Translations under genes and position numbers: made by a program
Assembly: GCA_949316235.1 (NCBI GenBank)
Contig: OX438742.1
Coordinates: 31,192,853 to 31,256,852, forward strand
Source: Oegoconia quadripuncta
Taxonomy: Eukaryota; Arthropoda; Insecta; Lepidoptera; Autostichidae
Length of the DNA stretch: 64,000 nt
Direction: 5' to 3'
Notes under the pieces: generated by a model
What the model was told of the DNA's origin: nothing
The model's input: only the letters and a program-made list of their open reading frames with translations
The model's database searches: none
Shown: positions 24,701 through 39,700 of the stretch, piece by piece
How the letters are laid out: the number at the start of each line of letters is the position of its first letter
How positions within the stretch are numbered: the first letter of the stretch is position 1

Positions 24701-27700
24701 AAATATTTTTTGGGTCGGTACCTCCCACACGTAGACTGGGGATGATTTTTTTGTTATTTCGTACCCCATTGTGTAGGATGTCGTTGAATAGGTCGATCAA
24801 AAATATTTTTTCGATTCACGGTGCGAAATGTTACGCTTAATTAGAGTCTAGCGTCTCTACCCCCCCAACTAAACGGTTATTTTTGCATACTTCATTTTAT
24901 TCCGCTTTAGGATTATATTTATTTGATGTCTTATTTTTTCCATTAAGTTGAGAAAATGATATCGACCAAGTGGCCGCCGCCAGAATTTATGCCCAAACCG
25001 GCCCAATTTGTGGCATTTTCCATTACTCTTGTCAGAATATCCGGCGATAGGTTCTCGCCTTCTTGACGAATGTTGACATAGACACGTCACTTGAAAAACG
25101 CAGAAGTCTGGAACGGTTAAATCAGGCGATCTTGCCGACCAGTGCCGTTAACGAGAGATTAGGCGCCCCGGATATGCAGCCTTCAGAATTAATAAAACAA
25201 TTATTCCGCGTTCTTGAGGAGTATAGCGATCCATACCTGGTGGGTGTGTATTTTGTATCTATTTTGTTCACAAAATAATATCAAAGTAGAATTGACATTT
25301 GCCGGCGTTTGTAAAAATGAGGGCATCTTTGGATAGAGTAATGACTTTAGCGCCACCTTGCAAGTTAAAAGGAATAAAAAGGTTAATGAGTAATAATCGA
25401 TAAACTTATAAAACGTAATTTACGTTGAAAATTTTGTATTAGTCGGTTTACTCAATTAATATGTTCATAGTACCTACATTGTACATTCGCATATTGTGAC
25501 GGGCTACTACGGAACCCTACATTCCGTGTGGACCGATGCATTTGACCGGTTTTGTTATTTAAATGTTATTGGCAGTAATAATTATTACGCATTACTTACC
25601 AAAAAAACTATTAATAAACATTAAATATTAGACCAAGGGTAACAAATTTATATTATCTAATAGGCACTTTGTAGGTGATTTGGGGTAGGTTTTCATGATG
25701 AAAATGATGACTTGTTAAAGTGCTACAATGGTGTTTATGGAAATAAAGAATTATGAGTAATCGGGAATTAACGAATAGGTACGTTAAATACAATCTAAAC
25801 AGTTATATGAAATTGGATTGGAATAGAAGAAGACCGCCTTTCTTCTCTACATAATTGTTCTAAATACATTTACAATAATTAAAAATACGGTATCTAGGGT
25901 TTTTTTCTTAAATACATGAGTTTGTGACTTACCTATCTGTTGTGGTGACTGATGGTCTCGTCCGTCACATCGACCCGTGATTTGTCTATACGCTTAAGGA
26001 ACGGGATTGTTTTCGTTGTCGTGTGGTCAGCTCATAATGACTACATACGATATTGAAAGGAGTCGCCCACATATCATAATGTCAATATTGTCAATACAGC
26101 AAAAAGTAAAAAATTGATTGAGCGGCGAATTGAATTCGGGTTTATTCGAGGACGTTTCTTAGCGGGTTCGTGATATTCAGCATGCCTGTAGTTCAAGCTT
26201 AATACCTCATGAACCAGTAAAGTACCCCGCACAATCGATGCCGACATTTTTGCAGGCAGAATGTAGCAATTTAATGTCTCAAAACTCACCCAGGCGGCCC
26301 CAAGTAAAAGTGACAGTTGGCCATCTTTTAATTATTTTTTATCACAGAAGTCACAATCTTCTTTTCGGGATTCTTATCAGTGACGCTGGTGTTCGTAGTT
26401 GAGAACGATCTGTTACCTACATCCTCGATTAATCGCATTTGAAACAATATATATAATTTATTTACGCTAATTTCACTCCCATCTGTGTTGTGTTTATTTT
26501 TCAGATCTAGTCCACTGCACCAATGAACCGAATGTATCGATACCCCAGTTGGCAAATCTACTCGTGGAGCGTACCCAAAATACGAATTGGGTAGTTGTGT
26601 ATAAGGCTCTTATTACCGTTCATCATCTATTAGCCTACGGCAATGAGGTGAGTCTTCTAATATTAAGAACAGTTAAGATTAAAAATAGTGAAAATAACAC
26701 GTAAAGTTAATTATTTTAGCGTTTTAATTTAAGACTAGAAATTCTGTATTTTTTTACACTTTATTCATTGTTAAGAAATATAGCTTTAGATGCAATAGAT
26801 GAAATAGAAACGTCTATAGTTTGAAGATAATCTCAATTAAATTTTTGAAATTTCATCTCGAGGCCTATCTTCTTTAGAGATTGTACTGGTTGGTTGTCTT
26901 TGTAGGTTTTCCTTAAACTTACTTTTCATTACAATATGGGTAGGTCTAATGTTCTTGAGTTATAAACCAAATGATTTTGACTTGATGGGTTTGACGTTTT
27001 TAAGACCCTTCAATTGAGTACAAAAACGGTGAGGACATTAGAGCTACTGCTGTAGCTCTAGCATGTAGCTGTAGTATGAGGTATATTTGACAATTTGGGG
27101 GAGATGTCGACGAGACCTTTCATTTGAGAACAAAAGGTGCAAAGCTTTGTAAATAAACCACCCACTGTTACTGATCTTGCAACTTATATCAATTTTTTAT
27201 ATGCAGAATTAGTCTCTGAATTTAGGATGGTGTGATATGCCCTATAGACCAGTCAAGTCTGTTACAAATAAACAAATTTATCCGACTTGAAAAATTAAAT
27301 GTTTTTCAGCCATAGACATTTCTAATTGCCTGTACATATTTTCATAAATACCTCGCATGGATTACTCGAATAAAAAAATGAATTGTAACAATGCATAATC
27401 GCTTTTCGAAACTACAATGCTCTTATCAAACATTAATTTACCGCGCACATTTGTATATAGCATACCTTATGATTGTTTTCCCTATAACATTGTTTTGTAC
27501 ATTGCATTTCATTGAACATATGATGATGATTGCATTCGTTTCCTTTTTGTTTAAAATTTTAACAAATTTAGTGTGTACTATTATATGTTGAATCTATTTA
27601 AAGTTGTATGATAAATGAATGATTCAATACTAGTTTGGTTGAACCGTAGCTTAGCTTGGTAGGGTGGGTGGTTTTTAATAAATGGTAGGTGGTTTGTAAT

Positions 27701-30700
27701 AGTTAAATATACATATTATAATCATATTTAATCGATTGTAATCTATCTCAGCTTGAATCTTACTAGAACAGCACGTCTGTAGTAAAATGTTAGTTTGTAT
27801 GTAGCATTTGACTATGCCACGAACATATGTCGTCAATGCGACCACTTGTGTCAATAAAAGATTGTTATGGATGAATGTACTTGATGAAATTGTGTACTAC
27901 GTATGAGCCTAGTCGTTATTTATCTAAAGTATCGCAAATAAGTGCTGTTCATTTGCTGTGTATTATTTCGCTTCACTATTATTGGTACTGAAATATGCGA
28001 AATTATAAAATAATGATATGTTTTACCCCAATGCCCGAGGAAGGAGGGTAGTGTGTTTCGGGTGTATGTATGCAAGTTACCTCCTGTACACTAAACGGCT
28101 TGACCGATTTTGAAGTGCCAGCTTTCGTTAAATTCGTCTTCATCCCTTGAGTGTCATAGGATTTGTTTTTTGGCAAACATCCAAAATATTAAATAGTTAT
28201 TATAGTTGTTAAAAGCTTTTTTAGATTTATATGTTAATTAGCATTATACTATATGAAGAAAAAACTACCCAGAGGGACAAATTCGCTAATAGTTACTACG
28301 TGCGGTTTCTTTTAAATTAAAGATTGATTTTTTGATTGATTGGTTGGTAAAGTTTCGTTGCTATGTTTGATAAAAATCGGTTATGCAGTTTCAAAGATAT
28401 TTAGCATTTAACATAGTTGATTGACCGACACCATAGTCTTTCGAGTTTTCTAAATTATCAAATTAAAGTTAAATTTTATAAGTTATCGGGTTTTGGTATC
28501 AGTCAATTTCCAGTAATTTTACTTCTATTTTCAACCGTTCAAAAATTTGTTAACCCCTGTTTATCAAATTCTGATCTGTTTTATTTAAAATGGTTCTATA
28601 AACAATCAATCATCTGGTACATGTTTCGACCGTCATGTGCTATAAATTATACAAATAGTCCGTACATTGTTCTACTAATAAAACAATTTTTTTTTCAGAG
28701 ATTCACACAATATCTAGCGTCCAGTAACTCGACGTTTCAACTAAGTAATTTCCTAGATAAAAGTGGAGTGCAAGGTGAGTTTTACCTAAGATTAATAACA
28801 ACTTAATGCTGCAAGTAAAATGATTGATAAATGCGAATGTTATACATTATTGATAGACATTGTATAGGGTTGACTTATAAATTATAATTCGGATTAAGCT
28901 GTAATAAAATTGTATATTTTACAATGGCATCTATTTTATGCACTTATTCACCCACCCATGACGTCAAAACCGTTATTCAGCGAGTGTTATTGCCAAATTT
29001 ATCTTGGCGCCTTCGCACATAAAACTATGATGTTATACGTCGTATTACATATTATTATGATATTTTATTTGTTCGGTATCTACTACAGTTATATTATCTA
29101 TTTATCTCCAAGTTTGACTTGCGGGGACTTCGTCCAAGTTATTATCTTGACTATTTATGTTTTGTCTACATCTTTTAGAGAAAGTTTATTATTAAGATAT
29201 ATTACAGCACCACTAAAATTATATGTAATCTACATTTTAAGGATCTATGGTTATTTTGACAAACTGAGCATACACAGAGGGATATAACCGTATTAGTTTA
29301 CTATTAATATTACATAACTTCGATGAGTATTACATTCGTTATTTGTAGCATTACTAGTTGATAAAAGAACATTTATTTCGAATTATTTGCATTTCGGCCC
29401 TTATTTAGATTAAATTTTGCTTAGCGAAAACGTTTTTTTTTATGATGAAAAGTGAAGATGTGGTCAACGATGGTGCATGCACATGGTGGGGTTGCATGCA
29501 ATCCCAGTACCTGAATGTCTCTAAATTTGAAGATCATTAGATAAGATTCAGCGAAAGCCATACATTGGCTGTTCGCTTTATTAACGCGGAGCAATGGATT
29601 CTATAGTAGTTCTATAAATAATAGATTTGTGATACCAAAATTATTACTATGATGATTGCCATACCTCTTTATTATGCGTAGACATCGCTAGCGATTGAGA
29701 AGTGCATCCTTATTGATATAAATTTGAACATCATAATATGTGAATTTTTATTTCCGTGTTTGATGATTCCCCAGAGTTTGCTCCCCGTCAGTCAGACTAC
29801 TGATTCGATTCATGTACCTAATTATCCAATAAATGAATATATATACCACGTTGAAGATATTCCTGATTTACTGATGCAAATAATAATTATTAAAATATGG
29901 CATCATAAAATTACTACTGTTTCCCTGACATTTTTAATTTTGTTAATCTACTATATCTAATCGAAATTTTCAATTTTCTATCGCTTTCGGAAAGGCGCTG
30001 CCGGTGCCAGGATCGGTGAGTCTATACAACAAAATGGCGGCTTTGTGTACAATGTGTTTGTCCATTTGCGTGCTATTATAATTGTAGGCAGATACACGCT
30101 TGGGGATGTGGGAGCAATTTCGTTTCATTTGTCACTCAAAAATTAGCTTTTGCTATATTATTGAAATCCTAAGAAATGCACGAAAAAATACTTATCTCTT
30201 CAAATACCCTATTCTGGACAGGCTAGCAACAGTGGACATTTCTTTAATGCTTAGGAGCTATTTTTTTCTTCTCATTATCTATCTAAACGCAATTTTCAAA
30301 AACTAAGATGTTTTTTTCGAAAAGAATTGTAGCCCCCACATATAATATACTTACATAATACCCCGTCTGAATTATTTTTGTAGAACCTACCTAAAAGTGT
30401 ACTTAACTGTAATTTCCGCAATTTGTATAAAAAGTTCTTTCAAAAATGTCAGAAACTTCCATGTTGTTGCAACCTAGCACAGAATAGGCCACTTCATCCA
30501 GCAATTTAATTTTGTTTGTAGCCATGTATGTGCTTGCGATTGCGTTTCTCGGGTTCGGTATAAAAAATGACACCGATGATTTGGGTTAGACACACAATTT
30601 TCTTTGACATTATCCCATAATTTAGTGGAATAATAGATGTTGTGTATTTCATCTTGCCGTTTCAAACTTGTTAGTATTTGTATATACATTTTACTGAATA

Positions 30701-33700
30701 TTTCGGGCCGATTTCCTTAAGCTGCTATTATGAATATTTAATTTTATTTTTAGTGGTACAACAGCCACACCAGCTAATTAGCTGTAATTTGGTATCTCCC
30801 TATACCTATCTATAAGAGTAATGTTAATAATAGTGGGAAAATTTGCTCTAAACATGATTATAAGCCGGGCTTGTTGTTTGACGAGCAATAATTTTTGGAA
30901 ACTTATCTATCATCATCACTCAATAAATTATTAATTATAATTCTCTTTTTTTTAAGTCCTGAAAATCAGGAAATCGGTACGAGATATGACTGTCTTCTAA
31001 AACTGTAAAAGCCACTGTCATGCTTATGTCACATCACATATTTTGCACGTTTTTACTCGTAGTATAGTTATTAATATTTTGATAATTTAATTGTCGTGTC
31101 ATCGCTCAATAAATACAAATACAGGTCATACAATAAAGAGTACATACGTAGTGGTACAAGTCGCAATTAGTCCATTGACCAAAACAACGTCCAATTCCCA
31201 GAAAGATTCAATTGAAACAGTCCACGAAGGCAGAATAGAATTGGGCCCAACGCGAATTTGACTTTCCGTGAATTGGACGCTTCTTTGGTCATTGAACCAA
31301 ATACGATATGACCAACTGCTGAATAAATAAAAGAGAACTTACTCAAATGTTGTAGGATTAAAAAAATCTATTAGGTAGCTAAATATATCGTCACTTTTGA
31401 TTTATTCATTTGTGCGAGATAGCAATAAAATTGAGCGATGATTGCGTTAAGATTTATACGAGTATTAGTGTCGTTAAATGTAATCTCCATTATTAAGTAC
31501 CCGATAGCTGTCCATTTACACGGCTAATTGTTGAATCAACCTTGTTGTTAGCATAGGTCGTGGAGTTATTAGTTTGTTTTTAAACAGTATTTTGCACGTT
31601 ATGTTTGTACATCAATAATTATGAGTAAGAATAATAAATAATGTTTTTCTAACTTACCACCACTAAATAAACCACTATTTTCCGGATTCTTTTTAAAGGA
31701 TATCGAAGCATGGTTTGAAAATGTAGTGATTAATAGTAGCCTTTTAGATTGATTTCAATTAAATAATGCACTAAATTTTCAAAGCATGGTTTGAAGAAAA
31801 TCTTGTATTAGGCTAGTACTACTTCTTATCCCGAGCTTTTAGTATATACAGGGCGTCCCAAAGTTATGGGACATGAAGGGGAAGTACCTTAAATATCGTA
31901 GATAGTGAATTTTGCTCAAAGAAGACTTTATGTTATTTTTAAAAGTTAGTAATTCTGCATTCATAGATTTTCTAAAAATTATTTGCTTCGGCTGGGAATC
32001 GAACCGACTCAAATGTGAAAAAAAAAACACCCTACTTTTATGATGCCAATCGAAAGAATAGCTAAAAAATAATAACTCTGCCTAAGTAACATAGTATTTT
32101 AAAAGAAAGGAACAACGTGAAATTAATCATTTTAATCAAATAAAAAACATACATGAAACTGCCGTAGTCAATTAAGTAGGTATTTTTTTGTAAATTAATT
32201 AATTAAATGCTCAAAATGTGATCCCTCTTGTCTTACGCAAATCGCCAATCTTTTAATGAGCCCGCTGCCTGTTGATTTTCTAATCATTTTATGGTGAACA
32301 CTCGATGTGATATGGCACAATTCTGTTTGCAACTCGCCTACGTTCTCGTATCGCTTTTTGTATAGCATATCTTTCACGTATCCCCAAAAGAAGAAATCTA
32401 ATGGTGTGAGGTCCGGGGATCTGGCCGGCCATCTAATCGGTCCATTTGTACCAATCCATGTAGGAAAACATTCATTTAGAAAATCTGCTGCTCTCCGACT
32501 ATTATGAGCCGGAGCTCCATCTTGTTGGAAAATTAAGTTTTCTTGCTCCGCCGCGGAATGGTTTCTTATCTTATCCCTTAAAATTTGAAGTATTCCTAAA
32601 TACTTTTCTGTGTTCAAGGTTCCTTGGTAAAAATGGATTAAGAAAACCCGGTTTTTTAAAAGTCCGCACCAACAGTTGAGTGAAAAACGCACTTGGTTAT
32701 TAGTTTCAGTCACTCGTAGGGGATTTTCTTTAGACCAAATACGATTATTGTTGCGGTTATACATACCGTTATTGCTAAAGTTAGATTCGTCTGTCCAAAT
32801 AATATTATCCAAAAAATTTGGATCTTCGAGCAATCGTGCCTGGATATCAAGACAGAAATTTTTTCTCCTTTCTGTATCGCCCGGAAGTAATTTTTGAACC
32901 AATCGTCCTTCAACATAACTCTTAAAACCGTGTTTTTTTAATACACGGTGTATTTTACTTTTTGAAACTCCAATTTCATGTTCTCCTTCTCTCACCGATG
33001 CTTTCGGAAAAGCCGAAAAGTAAATTAAAATACCAAGTTCTTCGTCGTTGATCGTATGGTTTTCTTGCTGTGGTTCTCTTGGGCGTTTATCGAAACGTCC
33101 CAGAGTTTTCAAATTGTTCACAAGCCTTTTCAAAACTTTACGAGACGGTATTTGTCTATCAGGATATTTTACGCCATACCACCGCAAACTTCTAGAGATA
33201 TCTTTATCGTTCAAAAAATATGCTTCCATTAGATCAAAACTTACTTGATATGCCATGTTCGCAATAAATTAACACAATAACACTTGTGTAAGTGAATTGA
33301 GACTAAACAGATCAATATCCGAAAAACAAACGCTCGCACATACTGTTCCATTTTCAAATTTAAGAACAACATTTAAAAATATCACTTCTTTTTAAAATAT
33401 TTTAAAAAGTATGCATTCAAACAAACGCTGTCATAAACTGTTCCATTTTCAAATTATAAATTATTTATTTTTGTTTTTAATTTGCCTTCTGTCTAGCTTA
33501 CAGAGGACGTATTGAAATACAAGTTTTATCATTTCATCTACACGTGCACTTATAATAAGGAAAACTATGTTAGTACCTATTTTATGAAGTGGGTACTTAT
33601 TTACGAATAATCAATGCTATCTTTGGAATGATAATATCGCTACTTTTCGAACGTCGTCGGCAATAAATAACTTTCTTGAAATTTGACTCAATCATTTTAT

Positions 33701-36700
33701 GTTGTTCCTTTCTTTTAAAATACTATGTTACTTAGGCAGAGTTATTATTTTTTAGCTATTCTTTCGATTGGCATCATAAAAGTAGGGTGTTTTTTTTTTC
33801 ACATTTAAGTCGGTTCGATTCCCAGCCGAAGCAAGTAATTTTTAGAAAATCTATGAATGCAGAATTACTAACTTTTAAAAATAACATAAAGTCTTCTTTG
33901 AGCAAAATTCACTATCTACAATATTTAAGGTACTTCCCCTTCATGTCCCATAACTTTGGGACGCCCTGTATAGTACAGTCGATAGTGCTTCAAACATAAC
34001 TTCGATTTTAATTTTCAATTCAGGGCTCAACCTCGGCTCACGAAAACGTATAATTATAATGTCCAAAATGTTACGCTTCTTTTACTATTGATTGTCCGGT
34101 GGTCTGTGGTTTAACAAGCGTAACACTTTAGTTTCTAATTAAATCTTAGGACTTTGTAAAAAGAGTTACCTGTGTTAACGCTTGACTTACTGTCGACTGT
34201 GTAGTCAAGTGTAATATAATAATATTCATAGCTAATATATCTTTCAAGTGCGTGTGAATTGCCATACTCCATTTTGTAGGGAAGAGCGAAGAATGCTTAA
34301 AGAGTCTCGGGGCTGACTTCGATGAAAACTAAAACTGCGTCACTAGATCATTGAAAAAAAAAAGCTTAAGCGGGAATAGGATGCGTTGAATTTTAAAATC
34401 TTTACCTATGATTATAGTTTCTATCGCAAAAAACTGTAAATAGTGCCACCGAAATATGCAAGTTCCATAAATAGTCCTTCAAAAACAACAAGGTTAGATA
34501 TCTCTGAGAAAAGCGCCAGCGCAGACGAAGGACTTTTTTTCGGCTGCACTTTTTGTTCTGCGTCCTTGTTTTTGCTTAGAATACCATAATTTCCATCCTC
34601 GTGGACGGAATTGTCCGATTTGGATTTTTTTGCCCGACCGACCTATATCGAAGGGGGCAGATGGGAAATTCAATGACTTGGTTTATTATTAACGGCTACA
34701 AAAATTGAGTTTAAAAAATTTTATGACGTAATTATTACTTTTATTAAAATCCGCCCAAAGACTCTTTTGAACATTTCCCGCTTACTTTATCTTCGGATTT
34801 GCCCACCCGCGCCCACTTGAAACTGCTTTGAATGAGTAGTAATTTAAATTTTAAGTTAAACGAATGTCACGTTTTCAAGTGATAATTTTGAATAATATAT
34901 TATTAACTATTCACCTTGTGATTCCACATAATTGTTTCACTATTGGTACCTACCAAACATGATGCTTTACTAATAAAAATGTATAAACTTTTTCTGTCAT
35001 TCATAAATGTATTCACAGTTGTCTCAACTTGAGGTGTACCTACTGTACCTAATAAACATTTTATTTTACATATTGTTCTGTTTATTGGTGTATATATTTA
35101 TGACGACGAAAGTAATACACATTCACTGAACAGCTTAGGATCTCTGTTATTGTATTGCACTCGACATATATCTTAATGCGTTCGGAAATAGTGGTATTTG
35201 GTGACAGAACAAAGAAGGACAATAAAATGGCTTTATTTTTGTTACATATTTATTTCGTAGACACTCCCGCTCGATTATATTGCCTGGGGTACACTTAAAT
35301 ACCAAGATATAAAATATAATTCTGAGTGTTTGGTAATCTGCACAGAGTCGTCAATTGGAAGTAATTATGTTGCAACGATATGCAAATAGCCTATTATTAC
35401 CAACTTAAAATAATTATAATGAGACTATTCTCACACACACACACACACACAGCAATGTATTATTTTATGAACCTGTAATATATATATCTTATTGTGGTAT
35501 TCTTAGGTTATGACATGTCTCCATTCATTCGGCGCTACGCCAAATACCTGAATGAAAAAGCTCTCTCGTACAGGACCGTGGCATTTGACTTCTGTAAGGT
35601 CAAGAGGGGGTGAGTATTTTTGTCATTTAAGTGTAGTTAATTTAGGCCAGTTAGTCCGAATTTTTTTGGCTAACTTTGGCTAATTTTGCTAATGTAAAAA
35701 TAAATCGTTGGTATGGTCTTCATTTATACACGACTTTAGAATGTTTTACCAGACCTTCATAAAACTATAATACGAGTTACAAGTATCTAATTGGCATTAG
35801 TTAATTTATCTATTAACATGATTAAATATGTAATCTCCTACCTTCCCAGTAAGGATGGGGGTTGTGAAATTTGGGAATAAAGATTTAAGTAAGTATTAAT
35901 TAATTAGGAAACTATTTCAGAGTCACTCGATAGTGAAACTGTCACACCACATCAGTATAAGTCCCATCTCTAAAATATTATTTTAATTATTTATTACCGT
36001 TTCTGTAACTCGCACAGATTCTCAGTGCTGTGTCGTTTGAACTAAAATATTGTTATTGTTGTTGCTGAACTCACCCTGAAGGTGCAGCACCAAACAAATG
36101 TCATTGGCAAAATTTTTACACTACCAAAATAAGTTTATCTTTTTTTCTTATAGTACCATAAGTGATACGAGTCACCAAATTATTTAACCGCTAAAATACA
36201 CTATATGGGTACATATTGTTCTAATGCTTGCTGAAATGCTGAAACGAAGGTGAGCGAAATGGATATTTTACCGGCCTTTTTTTTACTAATATCTCTCTAA
36301 AACCATAGACTTCAAAACTTATGAAAATATTTGAGTTACAATAGTCCACTTGTTGGCACAAAATATGTTTTCAGCATTTTTGTAGTCAAAATTCGCGCAT
36401 ACCATCAAATCATGCTAAAGGGATAGTAAGATTTTAATATTTAGCCTGGCGTACCTACTGTCCGCCATTAAAAAGAAAATCTTGGAAACCTGATGCTATA
36501 GATTTGGCTATATCACATTTGTTGTTTGTATTAATGTCAGCTAACGATGTAAACAGTTTTGAAGCGTGCAAACCATTTTGTATTTTTTTTTTAAATAGCG
36601 AACAGTAGGTAGTCCAAAAATTTCCAAACTTGTTTATTTATTTTTTATTTATTTTAACACTTTATTGTACACACACACAAAGAAATGGTCATTAACAAAT

Positions 36701-39700
36701 ATTTTAGAAAAATGTACAAAGGGCGAACTTATCTCTATAAGAGATCTCTTCCAGCAAACCCGTGAGAGCGAAATTTTATATAAATGGTAGACATAAAGTG
36801 TACACGAAACAGAAGAAACAAAAAATGTTAAAAATATCATATAAAGAATAAAACCAACATAATACATTAAACGAAAAATTACCCAACATAAATACACAAA
36901 TACATACATACAACATTATATATAAATACATATAATATAATATTATACATAAATAATATACATAAACCATACACATTCTTCAGTTTAGACGGAAAGACTG
37001 ACAACAAATTGATCTCGAGGTGTTTACTTTTGACTTTTTGAAGTTCGTAACCTTTACTATTGTGTCCGTGTCGGAGATAACAAGAACTATTTTTAGTGAA
37101 CACATTTTTAACGCATTTCGTGGAATTATTATAAGTATAATTAATATAGTTAAGGTATAGTGAGCATTAGAAAAGCCACAGAATAACTCTTATTACTGTA
37201 ACAAAAGATGAGCCGTATTCACGTAAAAGGTACATTTATTATTAAACAGGAAGGAGGAAGGTTCCCTCCGAATGATGAGTGCAGAGAAACTTCTGAAGAC
37301 ATTGCCGGTACTGCAGGCACAGCTGGATGCTTTGCTGGAGTTCGACTGCACCGCCAATGATCTCGCCAATGGCGTCATCAACATGTGCTTCATGCTACTG
37401 TTCAGAGATCTTATCAGGTATTTTAATGAGCTCAAAGAGTACATGGTATTCAAGATTGTTATGCATCTTATAATTTCTTAAAAAGAGGGTCATTGGCCAG
37501 CAGTCACCCAGGCTAATTAAAAAAATATGTCATTTCATTATTGCAGATTGTTCGCATGCTACAATGACGGAATAATCAATCTATTGGAGAAATACTTTGA
37601 TATGAACAAAAAGAACTGTCGCGATGCTCTCGATCTCTACAAAAAATTTCTTATTAGAATGGACAGAGTTGGAGAATTTCTAAAGGTAAAAGTAATTGTG
37701 TATGTTAATTCCGTACTCATTTATCCCAGTCGTGTAGGTAACCGTGTTTGAAAGCATGGTCAAGAACTACAGGTTTCATCATACGAGTATTGTATTTAAA
37801 TACTCTCTGAACCACATTTTTCGGTTTTTAAATTCTTTCAGTAGGACATGTGGCGTACTTGTTTTATCATAATATTGATACAGTCCTTTCTATTCAGGTG
37901 GCAGAGAACGTCGGTATAGATAAGGGTGACATTCCCGATCTCACCAAAGCCCCGAGCAGTCTTCTGGATGCTCTTGAAGGGCATCTCGCGTCACTTGAGG
38001 GTAAAAAGGGTTCGGCAGCCAACACACCGACGCAGACTGCCAGGTAAAACAATATTTAATCTTAACAGAAAAATTTAAATAATTTCCTATGAGCATTTTA
38101 AGAATACGGTAATTTTTGCCTGTTTCAGTGCCCAAAAGAATGTCGCTAGCGTCATGGGCGCGTTGTCGTCGACGTCGTCATCCTTTGGCAACGCTGCCGC
38201 ATCCACACGACTCGATAATCAGCCCAACGGTGCACCCCTTTTCATAGATGACACGCTAAAGCAACAGGCTCTCGCTGAAGAGGAGGCAGCTATGAACCAG
38301 TATAAGGTGTGTGAAAAATACTTTGTCCGCAAAATCTTACTTTTAGTTTTCGGCGTGTGATGGTGCGAAGCAGGCTGGATCCATGACGACATTCTAATTC
38401 TCCGAAAAAGACATCTAAATACGAAGCAAATCCTTAAAGGAGAATCTTGCGCTTAAACAGCCGATAAGTGCTCAAACCTTAGCTTACGGTGATGTGGTTA
38501 ACTATGGAACATGTATGGAGACGGAACAAATGCGAAGAGTTACTGGGAAAACCTTTCTTCTTTAACCTCCATTTCCTAGACTCCCGCTACCACAGTTACG
38601 AACCACAGTTATTAACAGTTACAAAACTTGTATTAAGATAATCAAAATACAATTTACAGGTGCAATTATTGCAAGGGGAGGAATGGACCGGAGAAGAAGA
38701 TGTAACAGATATAATAGTAAGACTTTGTAAATGTGGGGGGCAAGGCTTGGATTATTTATTTATGTTTTTTCTATTGGCAATGGCGCATTCTATATGTATG
38801 CTATACACATATACAGGGTGGTCCAACTAGTGACGTCAACAAATTTTTTTTAGATACCTCATACTGGGGTGTGTCCGAAAATACCCCATGTATGTTCCGC
38901 GATTTTTTGTATTTTTCGAGTTGTTAATTTTTTTGTGATTTTTGGATGTTTTCTGCAAGCCAGGTTTCAAAAATTCATATCTTTTTTTGTAGTAGGTATT
39001 TAGCAGATCTTTTTTTTGTGACATAATTGTATTGAATGTTGTTTTAATAAAAAAAATAATTCAACTTCCTGAAATTATTCAAAGTTGCTCAAAAAAGGGT
39101 TGAAAGTTAAAAATTAACTTTTTAGTAGGTTTTACTGAAACATTCAAATTCAATTTAAAAATACAAGAAGGAGTTTCCATTGCTTTTAACAAACTTTTAA
39201 AACTTTGCAAGGTCCTTAACTACCATAATAAATAAAAAAAAATAGCACTTAATAGGCTTTTTTTGTTGCAATCGGCCTTTGAAGGCGGTTAGTCTGAAAA
39301 TCATTAAAAATCATTTAAAGCGTTAAAAATTCTTTTACATACTTTTTATTATTATTATGGTAAATTAAAGTTAAAAATGTAATTTTAAAATCATTTTGTT
39401 TGGAATTCCTGTAAAATAACTGCAGATCGTGTATTTTTACTACAATAACTTTGGTTTTAGCACTATGATTCAAAATGTGATCTTTGTGAAATTATACGCG
39501 GGCATGCCATTGAATTCCAAGGGCAGGTAGCAACGGGACCGTTTTTACTTGCTCCAAGACCCGCCCCTTGTGCTATCTCGGCACGTCTGAGCGAGAAGTA
39601 CTAGCGGGCTCTATTTCGTATCGAGCTGCAACAGAGAGGTTTGAGGCTGACAGTGACTGACGGGCACACAAAAGGACCGCGGGGGTGGAGCGGGGTAGGA

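Larger units (their letters stand above)
31847..33970 (-). mobile_element. Full-length mariner-like transposon, 270-bp TIRs
   Basis: It is bounded by TACAGGGCGTCCCAAAG and its inverse, with TA on both outer sides (31845-31846, 33971-33972). Length is 2124 bp. Each TIR is 270 bp (31847-32116 and 33701-33970) and they differ by only a few bases. The - strand carries one intact 353-aa transposase. Intact ORF plus near-identical TIRs point to recent insertion into lap intron 3. The 820-bp copy at 12233-13052 is its deletion derivative type. Confidence 0.96.

Noticed and set aside
28417..28806. 129-codon ORF as a separate gene
   Set aside because: It is intron sequence read through in frame into lap exon 3, whose splice sites are clear.
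36649..37103. Three Tyr/Cys-rich ORFs on the - strand as membrane proteins
   Set aside because: Low-complexity ATACATA-type sequence in lap intron 4 gives this composition by chance.
38733..39024. Small ORFs as genes
   Set aside because: They lie in the TIR of the DD41D element.
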